Assembly: GCA_964533785.1 (NCBI GenBank)
Contig: CAZHNG010000123.1
Span: 1 to 17,436, forward strand
Origin: JANQRV01 sp964533785
Lineage (GTDB): Bacteria > Bacteroidota > Bacteroidia > Chitinophagales > Saprospiraceae
DNA: 17,436 bases
Direction of reading: 5' to 3'
The notes below the pieces were generated by a model. That model searched no databases. It saw nothing but the letters and a program-made list of their open reading frames with translations, and had not been told where the DNA came from. A program made the translations under genes and the position numbers. This document shows, in pieces, positions 1 through 7,386 of the stretch; the first letter of the stretch is position 1; each line of letters begins with the position of its first letter.

Positions 1-1082
1 ATTGAAAGTTGTGACTTACTGGAATACAATGGCAATTACATGATTAGGGTTCGATCAAAGGATGGCGCTGAAGGCTATTGTGTTGGCCACAATATTCGTA
101 TGCCTCATTTATATCCCATACAATTACAATTAGTCAATCCCTTTTTTCTTGGTAGGGATGCGCGAGAACTGGATCAATTAATTGATGGGGTGTTCATGTT
201 TAAAAACAATTATAAATACCAGGGTATACCCTATGGATACCCATCGCCACGGTCGAAATGGCCATATTAGATATGTTAGGGCGAATAGCCCAGAAAAGCA
301 TGGGGGAATTGATCGGAGACATCCAAAATACGGAAATTGCTATCTATCGTGCCATTAACAATCGGGGCAAATCTGCCGAAGCAAGTATTGAAAGGATCAA
401 AGCGCTACAGGCCGAAACCGGGGCTAAAGCCGTCAAATTTAAAGTTGGAGGCCGTCGTACTAATCCCGAAGTGCCGGAAGGTCGAACCGAAAGATTAATT
501 CCCATGATGCGGAAGGCTTTTGGAGATGATATAACAATTTACGCAGACTGTAATGGCAGTTATGATGCCCGCGAAGCCATAAGAATTGGAAAAATACTGG
601 AATCTAACCGGATTGACCTTTTCGAACAGCCTGTACCAACAGACTGGTACGAGGATTGGAAGAAGACGGCAGATGCACTAACTATTCCAATTGCCTCAGG
701 AGGTGGTGAAGTTAGTCTACGCAACTTTCGCTGGCTAATCGGAAATGATGCGGTACAAATGGTACAACAAGACCTGTTTTATTTTGGTGGGATGATTCGC
801 TGTATGAAGGTTGCGCGAATGGCGGCCACTAAGGGATACGTTTGTACGCCACATATTTCAGGCACCGGCTTAGGCTATATTTATATGATGCAATTTGTAT
901 CAGCTATACCGAATGCAGGTCCATTTCATGAGTTTAAAGGAGTGGGCAATGAAGTGCCGTTCGAATGCAAAACTTCAAGTTTAAAACCTGAAGACGGCAT
1001 TCTTCATTTACCTAAAGGAATAGGCAGTGGTGTGGAAATTGATCCTGAATTTATTGGAAAGCATCGGGTGATGAATCTGTAA
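1..1082 (+). pseudogene. Mandelate racemase/muconate lactonizing enzyme family protein, 5'-partial and frameshifted
   Basis: This is an enolase-superfamily sugar-acid dehydratase, racemase or cycloisomerase; the substrate cannot be told. The frame starting at base 1 is open from the window edge (residues I-E-S-C-D-L-L) to about base 234, ending at YQGIPY. The coding sense then continues one frame over as WIPIATVEMAILDMLGR. One extra T after the TAT codon at 232-234 would restore a single reading frame, so one base appears to be missing. Counting from the in-frame ATG at 258, all superfamily residues are present: KFK (K60, K62), DCN (D97, N99), FEQP (E123), GGGE (E151), QD (D172) and PH (H199), which matches the Lys/His pairing of the mandelate racemase subgroup. 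The N terminus lies outside the window. A sequencing error would explain the break as well as true pseudogenisation. Family is confident; broken status is moderately confident. Confidence 0.85.
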
Positions 1083-1099
1083 AATCACCTAAACCAAGG

Positions 1100-1160
1100 G
1101 GTGTAGCCCGATTTTGATGTATAATGATTAGATGAAGTCCAAGTGGGTTAAAATAAAGGA
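1100..1160 (+). repeat. GTGCAGCCC-family dispersed repeat, copy 1
   Basis: The copy reads GGTGTAGCCCGATTTTGATG, then TATAATGATT, AGATGAAGTCCAAGTGGG and TTAAAATAAAGGA. It matches copy 2 at 4715-4788 along its length except that copy 2 has 13 extra bases in the middle. It also matches copy 3 (minus strand, 7291-7334) through GTCCAA. Confidence 0.7.
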
Positions 1161-1201
1161 GAATACTTCAAGAACCCTCCTTAAATTACAAGCAGCGACG
1201 T

Positions 1202-1228
1202 AAGGCGGTTTCTTCTAGTAACCGCCTT
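1202..1228. terminator. Bidirectional intrinsic terminator between convergent genes
   Basis: AAGGCGGTT (1202-1210) pairs perfectly with AACCGCCTT (1220-1228) across a 9-base loop, followed by a T-rich TTTCTTTC on the plus strand. It lies between the plus-strand MR/MLE gene, ending at 1082, and the minus-strand glycosidase, ending at 1280, so it could end transcripts from both sides. The hairpin sits inside the inverted-repeat element. Confidence 0.7.
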
Positions 1229-1279
1229 TCTTTCATTGTCGTAACGTTGCATCAGATTTGGGCTGCACCCTTTTTTGTT

Positions 1280-2920
1280 TTACTCCTGTTCTAATACCAG
1301 CACCCAATCTTGATTATTTCCCGGAGGAGAAAAGGACAATAACTGCTGCCTCTTCCTACTTTCTTCCTCATTAAAAGCTCCTTTTACTGGGTCAAACCAA
1401 CGAACGCGGTAGTTCTTCTCAACAGGAAGTCTTAGTTGAATAGCTTGTGACTCCGGTAGGTAAATAATGACTAAACTGCGCGTAGCGTCAGCACTGACCG
1501 ATACGAAATGATTGTAAGTGATTTCACCCGGTTGTTCCAACAATAAATCAGGAGCAGGGCGCAGGGTCCACCATTCATATTGCTGGAAACAATCTGATAA
1601 GAGTCCAATCTGTTTACTCCCATCGTATTCAATGCAGGTATACCAAGGATTGGGCCCTTTACCATCGGGATTTCGGTGATTTTCGATTAATTCGCCCGGC
1701 TGTTCTATCCAGGGCCAAATGCCATTGGCGCCATAGGTAATACCGGCAGTAGGGGTAGCTAACACACTCCAGTAAGAAGCATTGCGAACATCACGTGCCG
1801 TAACTTTAAAATGTATGTTTTCGTAGTTGGGTTCCATATTGATGATAGGTTTAGCTGGTAGTTGTGCCCAGGTTTGGTTGGGAGGTCCCTGGGTGATCCA
1901 GTCTACATTGCGCTGGCTAGTGCTATGGGTCGATTGGTAAGCGATTACATCCAACCAATCTTCTTTTGCATAATCCTCACCGATCCAAGATAAACCTGAA
2001 GGGTGTAACGTAACCGGCGCCTGAACCGGACGGTGAAATACCTTACGTCCAATGGTTTTCCACCGTTGTTCGTAGTCTCCTGTGTACCGGCCGTCTCCGC
2101 CTAGTATCCATAACACATGATTACCCTGAAGGCGGGCTACAATGTACTTAGCAAGCAACACCGCTTCGTTGTGGGGCAAGTAATAGCCCGGACTCAGGTG
2201 TCGGCCGTCTCCAAAAGGGAGTGCCCATAAAAGAACGGGAGCGGCCAGCAAACCGTGATCATTGATGGCATCGGTACGTTCGTCAATGCGCCGAAAGAAA
2301 TCTGGGTTAATTTCAAGGCGTCCGCTACCGGTAAAGGCCACTTGATCTTCGGCATTTAACTCACAACCGCGCCATTGGGTAGTGACATATTGAATAGTAT
2401 TATACGAATGTTCCCGTCGTTGTTTCAGGTAGCGGTCCCAATCTGCTGGAGTGGACTTTAAAGCGCCGTTCCAGGCCGTACACGCCGTCCAAAAAAAAGG
2501 CGTTCCATCAGTATAGGTCAAGTAAAAACTACCGGGCTGAGTAGCGACTGCCCCTCTTTGATATAAGGGAAAGGAACGTTGGCCAGGTATCACCTGAAAA
2601 GTACCACTTTGTTGATGTAGCCCGGTATTATTAGCATCCGAACAAGTAGTCTGGTAAGTCCAGGTTCCTAATTCATCGGGTAAAAAACGTATTTTCCAAT
2701 TTTTGTCGCCGTCCCAAAAGCCGTTAACCGTCCAGCTGCGTCCGGTAGCTGATGTGAAAGTAGCTTCGAAGGTCTTTACATCGTATAAAACATTATCGTA
2801 AGTGGTGGTGCTGGTAAAATCGAGTTCGAGTTTTTCCCAAATGGCAGTTTCTATTATTTGAGCGTTTACCACATATACTTTGAATAGGCAAATTACGGAT
2901 AGCAGGAATAAAGTTCGCAT
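1280..2920 (-). CDS. Secreted DUF5060/DUF4038 glycoside hydrolase (GH140 apiosidase-like)
   Basis: Predicted extracytoplasmic glycosidase of the apiosidase-like group, which in characterised Bacteroides members removes apiose from pectic rhamnogalacturonan II; the substrate here is unproven. The 546-residue protein starts with a signal peptide ending near VVNA-Q (residue 20). Residues about 22-112 form a DUF5060-like beta domain (FEATFTSATGRSW, GFWDGDKNWKIRFLPDELGTW). Residues about 120-450 are a DUF4038 TIM barrel with TPFFWTACTAW, WILGGDGRY (D276) and INMEPNYE (E363); the Asp and Glu are the likely catalytic pair. The last ~90 residues (FVSVSADATRSLVIIYLP through RVRWFDP to WVLVLEQE) resemble the putative collagen-binding domain often found at this end. 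The length is complete. It is divergent from the antiporter gene. Family assignment is firm, specificity is not. Confidence 0.88.
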   Translation of the reverse strand: MRTLFLLSVICLFKVYVVNAQIIETAIWEKLELDFTSTTTYDNVLYDVKTFEATFTSATGRSWTVNGFWDGDKNWKIRFLPDELGTWTYQTTCSDANNTGLHQQSGTFQVIPGQRSFPLYQRGAVATQPGSFYLTYTDGTPFFWTACTAWNGALKSTPADWDRYLKQRREHSYNTIQYVTTQWRGCELNAEDQVAFTGSGRLEINPDFFRRIDERTDAINDHGLLAAPVLLWALPFGDGRHLSPGYYLPHNEAVLLAKYIVARLQGNHVLWILGGDGRYTGDYEQRWKTIGRKVFHRPVQAPVTLHPSGLSWIGEDYAKEDWLDVIAYQSTHSTSQRNVDWITQGPPNQTWAQLPAKPIINMEPNYENIHFKVTARDVRNASYWSVLATPTAGITYGANGIWPWIEQPGELIENHRNPDGKGPNPWYTCIEYDGSKQIGLLSDCFQQYEWWTLRPAPDLLLEQPGEITYNHFVSVSADATRSLVIIYLPESQAIQLRLPVEKNYRVRWFDPVKGAFNEEESRKRQQLLSFSPPGNNQDWVLVLEQE

Positions 2921-3512
2921 CGATAAATTTATTTTTTTAGCAATTTTTTCCGCCGTAACAAGGCAGTCGGAATTTACGGATCGATAAGGCTCTAAAAGAG
3001 TCTGTCACATCTCCGCTGCTCATTCTTCATACTGGTCCGATAATTCTCTTTTTAGTGAGGATCGCTGAGCAGATGGTAGAGCTTAAAGTGCGCCGTTTCG
3101 GTAATTCTAAGGCCCCTCCCTTTTGTCTAAAAAGTAAAAATACCCAGCAAAACAGATAAAACAACAAATAGAAGCTAAACTTTTGCATGGCAGCAATATT
3201 TATTTTAATTGGCCAGTTGAATAATCTATTCAGATTTTAAGATATTGAATTCTTTTCACATTTTATTCTGTATCCGAAATTTTTCGCTCCCTTTGAATTC
3301 AAATCTTACCCAGAAAAATATCACCGGTAGCCCTTTATTAACAATGGATTTAGAAGGTAACTAAAACTCTTAGTGCCTCGGGCACTAGTGGTGTAAGGTT
3401 CCAAAAAGCAGGGAGAAGTAAGTTCTAGTTCATCTATTTCCAATATTTTCCGTTAATTTGAGTTAGAGTTAGACTTTTAACAACAGACTTTTCTAATATA
3501 AATCGGCGTACA
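2921..3512. other. 592-bp divergent intergenic region
   Basis: No open frame here looks coding. The region must carry the start signals of both the glycosidase (minus) and the antiporter (plus). I saw a perfect 7-bp hairpin at 3371-3387 (listed separately), a small CTCT-AAA-AGAG stem near 2993-3003, and two direct AGACTTTT repeats about 20-45 bases before the antiporter start (TTAGACTTTT and CAGACTTTTC). No convincing TTTG/TAnnTTTG Bacteroidota promoter could be fixed by eye. Confidence 0.6.
3371..3387. repeat. TAGTGCC-TCG-GGCACTA hairpin repeat, copy 1
   Basis: TAGTGCC and GGCACTA form a perfect 7-bp stem around a TCG loop. The same 17-mer with one change (C to T, giving a G-T wobble pair) occurs at 17383-17399 at the end of the YceI-family gene. 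No T-run follows, so it is not a typical terminator. It lies about 125 bases before the antiporter start. Confidence 0.6.
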
Positions 3513-4703
3513 ATGCTTTTATTAGCTGCACAAGCGAGCTTTATTTCAATTATTGCTTTAATTGTTGTGCTGATCGTACTGCTCGGATTATTTATGAAAA
3601 AATTCCGCCAGCCCTATATTATCAGTTATATACTAGTTGGGGCATTGGTTGGAGAGACCGGCTTAATCGTTGATGAAGATTTAGTCCACTACTTAGGAGA
3701 AATAGGTATTATCTTGCTGTTGTTCTTCATTGGTATGGAAATTAGCTTACCTGAATTCGTTAAACAATGGCGCGTGGCCTTGCTTGGTACCTTTGCGCAA
3801 GTCATAGTAAGCATATCGATAACCTTATTTATTGGCTACCTTTTCGACTGGCAACTCACTCGCTCCATTGTGATCGGGTTTGTCATTGCTTTAAGTAGTT
3901 CGGCCGTGATCATCAAGTTACTGGAAGAAAAAGGCATTATGGACACCAGGACCGGACGGAATGTACTCAGCATCCTTTTGATGCAGGATATTATTATTGT
4001 GCCGCTATTGATCATTACGTCCACCATTGGAGGTGAATCAGTTCAAATGAAAGATATATTGCTGATGATTATTGGCGGATTATTATTCATTGGAATATTA
4101 ATTTATATCTACGCCAAACAAACCATCCGGTTACCATTCGCAAAAGCACTACAAAAAGACCACGAATTGCAGGTGTTTGCAGCCATTTTATTCTGTTTTG
4201 GTGGGGCACTGTTGTCTTCACTATTTGGTATTTCTCCCGCACTAGGAGCATTCGTAGGCGGAATGGTCATGCGAGCGGGCGAAGCCTGCCGGTGGATTCA
4301 CGACACGCTTCATTCTTTCCGCATTTTATTTGTGGCCGTATTTTTTATCGGCGTTGGTTTGCAAATCGATATTCAATTTATTATTGCAAATGCCCTGCCG
4401 ATCTTTTCCGTTTTAGTGGCCGTATATCTTACCAATCATCTGCTTAATTCCTTCATTCTTCGCTTTTTCACCTGTACCTGGCAGGAAGCATTCTATGGCG
4501 GAGCGTTGCTGGCACAAATCGGAGAGCTCAGCTTTTTATTAAGTTCGTTGGGCTATAGCCTCGGAATCATTGACGAATATACTTTTACATTCTCGATAAG
4601 CCTGATTTCCTTGACACTGGTAGTGAGTCCGTTTTGGATAGCCGCATCTGAACAATTTCTCAAATGGAATGATAGCAAAACTGTTTCATCACTTGCTCCT
4701 TGA
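3513..4703 (+). CDS. Cation:proton antiporter, Kef/CPA2 type (Na_H_Exchanger domain)
   Basis: Inner-membrane monovalent cation/H+ antiporter of the CPA2 superfamily; whether K+ or Na+ is moved is not visible. The 396 residues are almost entirely hydrophobic, with roughly 11-13 membrane segments. Conserved elements are LLLFFIGMEI (about 68-77), the ALSSSAVIIKLLEEKG stretch (about 126-141) and LLMQDIIIVPLL (about 155-166), whose Gln-Asp pair Q158-D159 is the ion-site signature of Kef-like members. There is no C-terminal RCK/TrkA-N nucleotide-binding domain, so unlike KefB/KefC it has no built-in ligand gating. The start is the first ATG after an A/T-rich leader without a Shine-Dalgarno sequence. 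It is monocistronic, with a dispersed repeat directly after the stop. Confidence 0.9.
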   Translation: MLLLAAQASFISIIALIVVLIVLLGLFMKKFRQPYIISYILVGALVGETGLIVDEDLVHYLGEIGIILLLFFIGMEISLPEFVKQWRVALLGTFAQVIVSISITLFIGYLFDWQLTRSIVIGFVIALSSSAVIIKLLEEKGIMDTRTGRNVLSILLMQDIIIVPLLIITSTIGGESVQMKDILLMIIGGLLFIGILIYIYAKQTIRLPFAKALQKDHELQVFAAILFCFGGALLSSLFGISPALGAFVGGMVMRAGEACRWIHDTLHSFRILFVAVFFIGVGLQIDIQFIIANALPIFSVLVAVYLTNHLLNSFILRFFTCTWQEAFYGGALLAQIGELSFLLSSLGYSLGIIDEYTFTFSISLISLTLVVSPFWIAASEQFLKWNDSKTVSSLAP

Positions 4704-4714
4704 GGATCTTTAAA

Positions 4715-4788
4715 GGTGCAGCCCGATTTTGATGTATAATAGACTTGTCTAATGATTGGAGGAAGTCCAAATGGGCTAAAATAAAGGA
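4715..4788 (+). repeat. GTGCAGCCC-family dispersed repeat, copy 2, interrupted by a palindrome
   Basis: It starts 12 bases after the antiporter stop with GGTGCAGCCCGATTTTGATG and TATAAT, then has 13 bases (AGACTTGTCTAAT) absent from copies 1 and 3, and resumes with GATTGGAGGAAGTCCAAATG and GGCTAAAATAAAGGA. No matching inverted right end was found downstream, so this looks like a half element. The rest of the 294-bp gap up to the ATPase shows nothing else clear. Confidence 0.7.
4740..4751. repeat. TAGACTTGTCTA palindrome inside repeat copy 2
   Basis: TAGAC-TT-GTCTA is a 5-2-5 palindrome. Compared with the sister repeats the inserted bases are AGACTTGTCTAAT, flanked by a repeated AAT, so it looks like a recent small insertion. 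The same palindrome, extended to ATTAGAC and GTCTAAT arms, occurs at 13936-13951. Confidence 0.55.
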
Positions 4789-4997
4789 AGATAGTTGAAG
4801 AATGAAATCACATTGACAGTTATACCAATCTTGACGATTTCACCCACAACATCCGGCAACTTAATTTGAACAGATATAGGAAATTGGGATGAAATGGGCG
4901 GGGTTTGCAGTTTCTTAGCTCCTTGCGAACAAAAACTTCATTTTGCTGGTTGTATCATGCAAATAATCTTGTATTTTGCACACTATAACCGACAATT

Positions 4998-6188
4998 ATG
5001 CAATACTTAGTTGAAAAATTCCGTAAAAAGCTGATGCATTTGCCGATGCAATTTCAGCGGAGTCTTATGGATGATATTGCTTGGGAGGCTCGCCTAATCG
5101 GCATAAAGGGGGCCCGTGGGGCGGGCAAGACGACACTTATATTACAACGTATCAAAGGACAGTTTTCAGATTTTCGGGAGGTATTGTACGTGAGTATGGA
5201 TGACCTGTGGTTTGCAGAACACCGGATTGTCGAACTCGCTGACAGTTTCGTGAAGCAAGGGGGGCGTTATCTATTTCTGGACGAAGTACATAAATACCCG
5301 GATTGGTCTAGGGAAATCAAGAATATATATGACGACTACCCTGAACTATATATTGTATTTACAGGCTCTTCTCTATTGGAGATACTGAATGCAAGGGCAG
5401 ATCTAAGCCGAAGGGCGGTGACGTATGAGTTGCAAGGTTTATCCTTTCGGGAATACCTTCACTTCACTCAGGGTATAGCTTTTCCTATATACAGCCTTGA
5501 TGATCTATTAAAACGGCATGAGGAAATCGCTGCCGAAGTGGTTCATGAAATAAAACCATTGGCATATTTTGGCGACTATTTGGCATTTGGTTATTATCCA
5601 TTTTTTAAAGAAGTACCTGATTTGTACATGCAGCGTTTATCAGAGGTTGTAAACCTGATTCTTGAAGTTGAATTGCCCCAACTGCGGAAAGTAGATGTAG
5701 CTTGGACTTCCAAACTTAAGCAACTATTACTCATCATCGCGGAATCTGCCCCCTTCAAACCCAATATCAGTGCATTGAGCACAAAGATCGGGATCAACAG
5801 AGAAACCTTGCTGGGGTATTTGTACTACCTGGCGGAAAGCGGGCTTACCCGCCAATTATATAGAGAGGGCAAAGGTATAAGCCGACTACAAAAACCGGAT
5901 AAAATATACTTAGAGAATACTAATTTGGCATATGCAATACGCCCATCACAGCCTGATACTGGTACAGTCAGGGAAACGTTCTTTGCCAATCAATTGGCTT
6001 TCCGGCATGAGCTGAGTTATCCAAAATCTGGAGACTTCTGCGTCAATCAGCAACACGTTTTTGAAGTGGGAGAACCCAATAAATCAGGTAAACAAATAGC
6101 GGATACTCCCGGCTTTCTAGCTATTGACCAAATAGAGCTAGGCTATCAAAACCAGATCCCTTTGTGGCTCTTCGGCTTTCTGTATTGA
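4998..6188 (+). CDS. AAA_14/DUF4143 family ATP-binding protein
   Basis: Cytoplasmic P-loop ATPase of the common AAA_14 plus DUF4143 type, whose cellular role is mostly unknown. The 396 residues have Walker A GARGAGKTT (38-46), Walker B YLFLDE (91-96, D95/E96) and a sensor-like FTGSS (121-125) followed by the usual LSRRAVTYELQGLSFREYL. A winged-helix-like region lies around 255-295 (ISALSTKIGINRETLLGYL). The C-terminal DUF4143 nuclease-fold-like part contains LENTNLAYAI, FFANQL and FEVGEPNKSGKQI, and ends with the typical IPLWLFGFLY. It is full length. It stands alone on the plus strand, next to decayed genes. Such genes are often patchily distributed, which fits its placement in an accessory-looking stretch. 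No target or partner can be deduced. Confidence 0.9.
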   Translation: MQYLVEKFRKKLMHLPMQFQRSLMDDIAWEARLIGIKGARGAGKTTLILQRIKGQFSDFREVLYVSMDDLWFAEHRIVELADSFVKQGGRYLFLDEVHKYPDWSREIKNIYDDYPELYIVFTGSSLLEILNARADLSRRAVTYELQGLSFREYLHFTQGIAFPIYSLDDLLKRHEEIAAEVVHEIKPLAYFGDYLAFGYYPFFKEVPDLYMQRLSEVVNLILEVELPQLRKVDVAWTSKLKQLLLIIAESAPFKPNISALSTKIGINRETLLGYLYYLAESGLTRQLYREGKGISRLQKPDKIYLENTNLAYAIRPSQPDTGTVRETFFANQLAFRHELSYPKSGDFCVNQQHVFEVGEPNKSGKQIADTPGFLAIDQIELGYQNQIPLWLFGFLY

Positions 6189-6600
6189 GTAATATTCAAA
6201 ATCATTCTGGCAGCCAAATTGCCCTTCAAGTCTACATCCTCCTGCAAAATAGTTAACCCGGATTATCAAAGAACGATTATCATCAATAAGCCTGGCCATT
6301 TCGATTTTACCATGCTGTGCAGCAATCATCAGACCAGTCATGCCTTCTGCCGCATCAGGGATGTCTACGCCAAATTTACCGATAATGCGCTCCACCTTTT
6401 TCTGGTTATTATGGCGTACGTGATCCGCTAGTTGGCGCTGCACCTTCTAGTACTCGCCCAGGTACTGCTTGGCCGGGCCATAATCTTCAGCTTGCTGCTC
6501 AAGCCTTTTGCAGCAAATTCATTGTATCTTAAGAGTTGCATGCGAGATTGATCAAGTTTTTGATGGAGTATGCGTTTCTGTGCCCAATCAAATAAAGAGG
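6189..6600 (-). pseudogene. Ankyrin-repeat protein remnant
   Basis: Read on the minus strand from about 6600 down, the coding sense runs SLFDWAQKRILHQKLDQSR, then LLRYNEFAAKG, shifts frame near 6505 to LEQQAEDYGPAKQYLGEY, meets a TAG stop near 6447, and continues KVQRQLADHVRHNNQKKVER with one clear ankyrin unit (GMTGLMIAAQHGKIEMARLI, about 6290-6350). After that the match fades into the convergent ATPase end. An in-frame stop, a frameshift and missing ends show a dead gene. The upstream boundary coincides with the GAGGTTGTTTAA end of an inverted-repeat element, which may have truncated it. The single ankyrin unit is sound; the upstream reconstruction is moderately sure. Confidence 0.5.
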
Positions 6601-6758
6601 TTGTTTAAGGTTTTCTGCTGTCAGTGAGCGTAAAGGCTTGTGGTCGCTGTCGAGGCTTATTTTGAGTTGCATACCCTTAGGTACGGAAGGAAAAATAAAC
6701 GAAGCCAGCGGCCACAATGCTTTGCGCGCAAGTAAGCGAGGAAACTTTAAACAACCTC
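6597..6758. mobile_element. Short element bounded by GAGGTTGTTTAA inverted repeats
   Basis: GAGGTTGTTTAAGG at 6597-6610 is mirrored by CTTTAAACAACCTC at 6745-6758, agreeing at 13 of 14 positions. The 162-bp interior has an open minus-strand frame without recognisable family. Ends of this kind (GAGGTTGTTTAA) resemble insertion-sequence termini, so this is likely an IS or MITE remnant. A related AGGTTGTTTAAGG unit lies at 12837-12870. Confidence 0.4.
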
Positions 6759-6842
6759 AAAGAAAAATTCGGTAAAATATCATCAAGTAAGCGTTTTTTT
6801 TAACCTAAAAATTGTCAGAAAGCGAGTGAATAACCAATTGAC

Positions 6843-6864
6843 GCCGGAGTAAACCGGCATTTTT
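6843..6864 (+). terminator. Possible rho-independent terminator in a gene-poor stretch
   Basis: GCCGG (6843-6847) pairs with CCGGC (6854-6858) around AGTAAA and is followed by a run of five T. A second hairpin, CGGCAA-GCTGA-TTGCCG (6872-6888), follows immediately. No plus-strand gene ends just before it, so it may be left over from a lost gene. The rest of 6759-6994 shows no coding signal. Confidence 0.35.
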
Positions 6865-6994
6865 CCCCTTTCGGCAAGCTGATTGCCGTAACCCGAAAAT
6901 CAGAATTATCAAAAAGTTGGATGGAATTGCGATACATTAATAAAAGGTGGATGCACAAAATCATAAATCCCAAGCAGGAACTTACTTGTTCATC

Positions 6995-7309
6995 CTAAAA
7001 AAGACGGTTGATAAAAACACCGTAACCTTCTTCCCGCATTGTGTTTGCTCCATAAAAATCAAAGTTCAGCCCCAGCCCAAAACTTGACTTTTTCCGAGTC
7101 ACCCCTAAACGCAGATAGACAAAACTACGCTCGTGGTTTCCTTTATTAAGATTTTGGTTGTAGAGTACCTGTAACCTAGAGTATAACCTAAGTTTTTTTG
7201 AAATAATAGGTTTGTATTCCACTACCCCTACACCTTCAAAGTTAGTAGTTGGCTCTAATTGTAAATTCGTATTAAATACAACAAGCCAAGTTGGACTTCC
7301 TCCAATCAT
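6995..7309 (-). pseudogene. C-terminal fragment of an outer-membrane beta-barrel-like protein
   Basis: The 104-residue frame has alternating hydrophobic and polar strands (VVFNTNLQLEPTTNFEGVG, KLRLYSRLQVLYN, SFVYLRLGVTRKKSSFGLG, LNFDFYG) and ends in Phe, as outer-membrane barrels do. There is no signal peptide, and just upstream in the same frame there is a TGA stop. The only available ATG lies inside dispersed repeat copy 3, whose matching sequence extends over the first seven or so codons. The sequence is therefore the tail of a larger outer-membrane protein cut off at its 5' side. Function unknown; expression unlikely. Confidence 0.55.
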
Positions 7310-7334
7310 TATACATCAAAATTGGGCTGCAACC
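7291..7334 (-). repeat. GTGCAGCCC-family dispersed repeat, copy 3
   Basis: On the minus strand it reads GGTTGCAGCCCAATTTTGAT, then GTATAATGATTGGAGGAAGT and CCAA. It agrees almost base for base with copy 2 once the 13-base palindrome insertion there is removed. It joins the truncated outer-membrane fragment, and the match stops within that frame. Confidence 0.65.
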
Positions 7335-7386
7335 AATGCAACTTTTGAGTTAGAGCAAATAGGCCAAAAGTAATTTACCCCTCAAG

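Larger units (their letters stand above)
1099..1270. mobile_element. MITE-like element with terminal inverted repeats
   Basis: The left end at 1099-1119 begins GGGTGTAGCCCGATTTTGAT. The reverse complement of the right end at 1250-1270 begins GGGTGCAGCCCAAATCTGAT. They agree at 17 of 21 positions by hand count. The 172-bp interior has no coding capacity and holds a strong hairpin. The left end belongs to a repeat found twice more in the window. A non-autonomous transposable element is the simplest reading; no target-site duplication was clear at the edges, so mobility is inferred. Confidence 0.45.

Noticed and set aside
225..260. Programmed ribosomal frameshift in the MR/MLE gene
   Set aside because: The crossover CCCTATGGATACCC has no slippery heptamer, and this family is not known for recoding. 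A missing base or sequencing error is simpler.
2990..3075. CTGCTCA/TGAGCAG inverted repeat in the glycosidase-antiporter gap
   Set aside because: Seven bases with a spacer of tens of bases is easily found by chance in a 592-bp region.
4940..4990. Bacteroidota promoter TATTTTGC before the ATPase
   Set aside because: It lacks one base of TAnnTTTG spacing and no -33 element could be paired with it.
4998..6188. DUF4143 ATPase as part of a toxin-antitoxin or defence pair
   Set aside because: No partner gene lies next to it. One neighbour is a repeat after the antiporter, the other a dead ankyrin gene, so a two-gene system is not supported.
6189..6443. ATPase and ankyrin protein as a functional convergent effector pair
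   Set aside because: The ankyrin frame has a stop, a frameshift and only one recognisable repeat unit.
6529..6717. Minus-strand 62-codon frame inside the inverted-repeat element
   Set aside because: No family, no homologue I recognise, and its last third overlaps the ankyrin-remnant coding sense in another frame.
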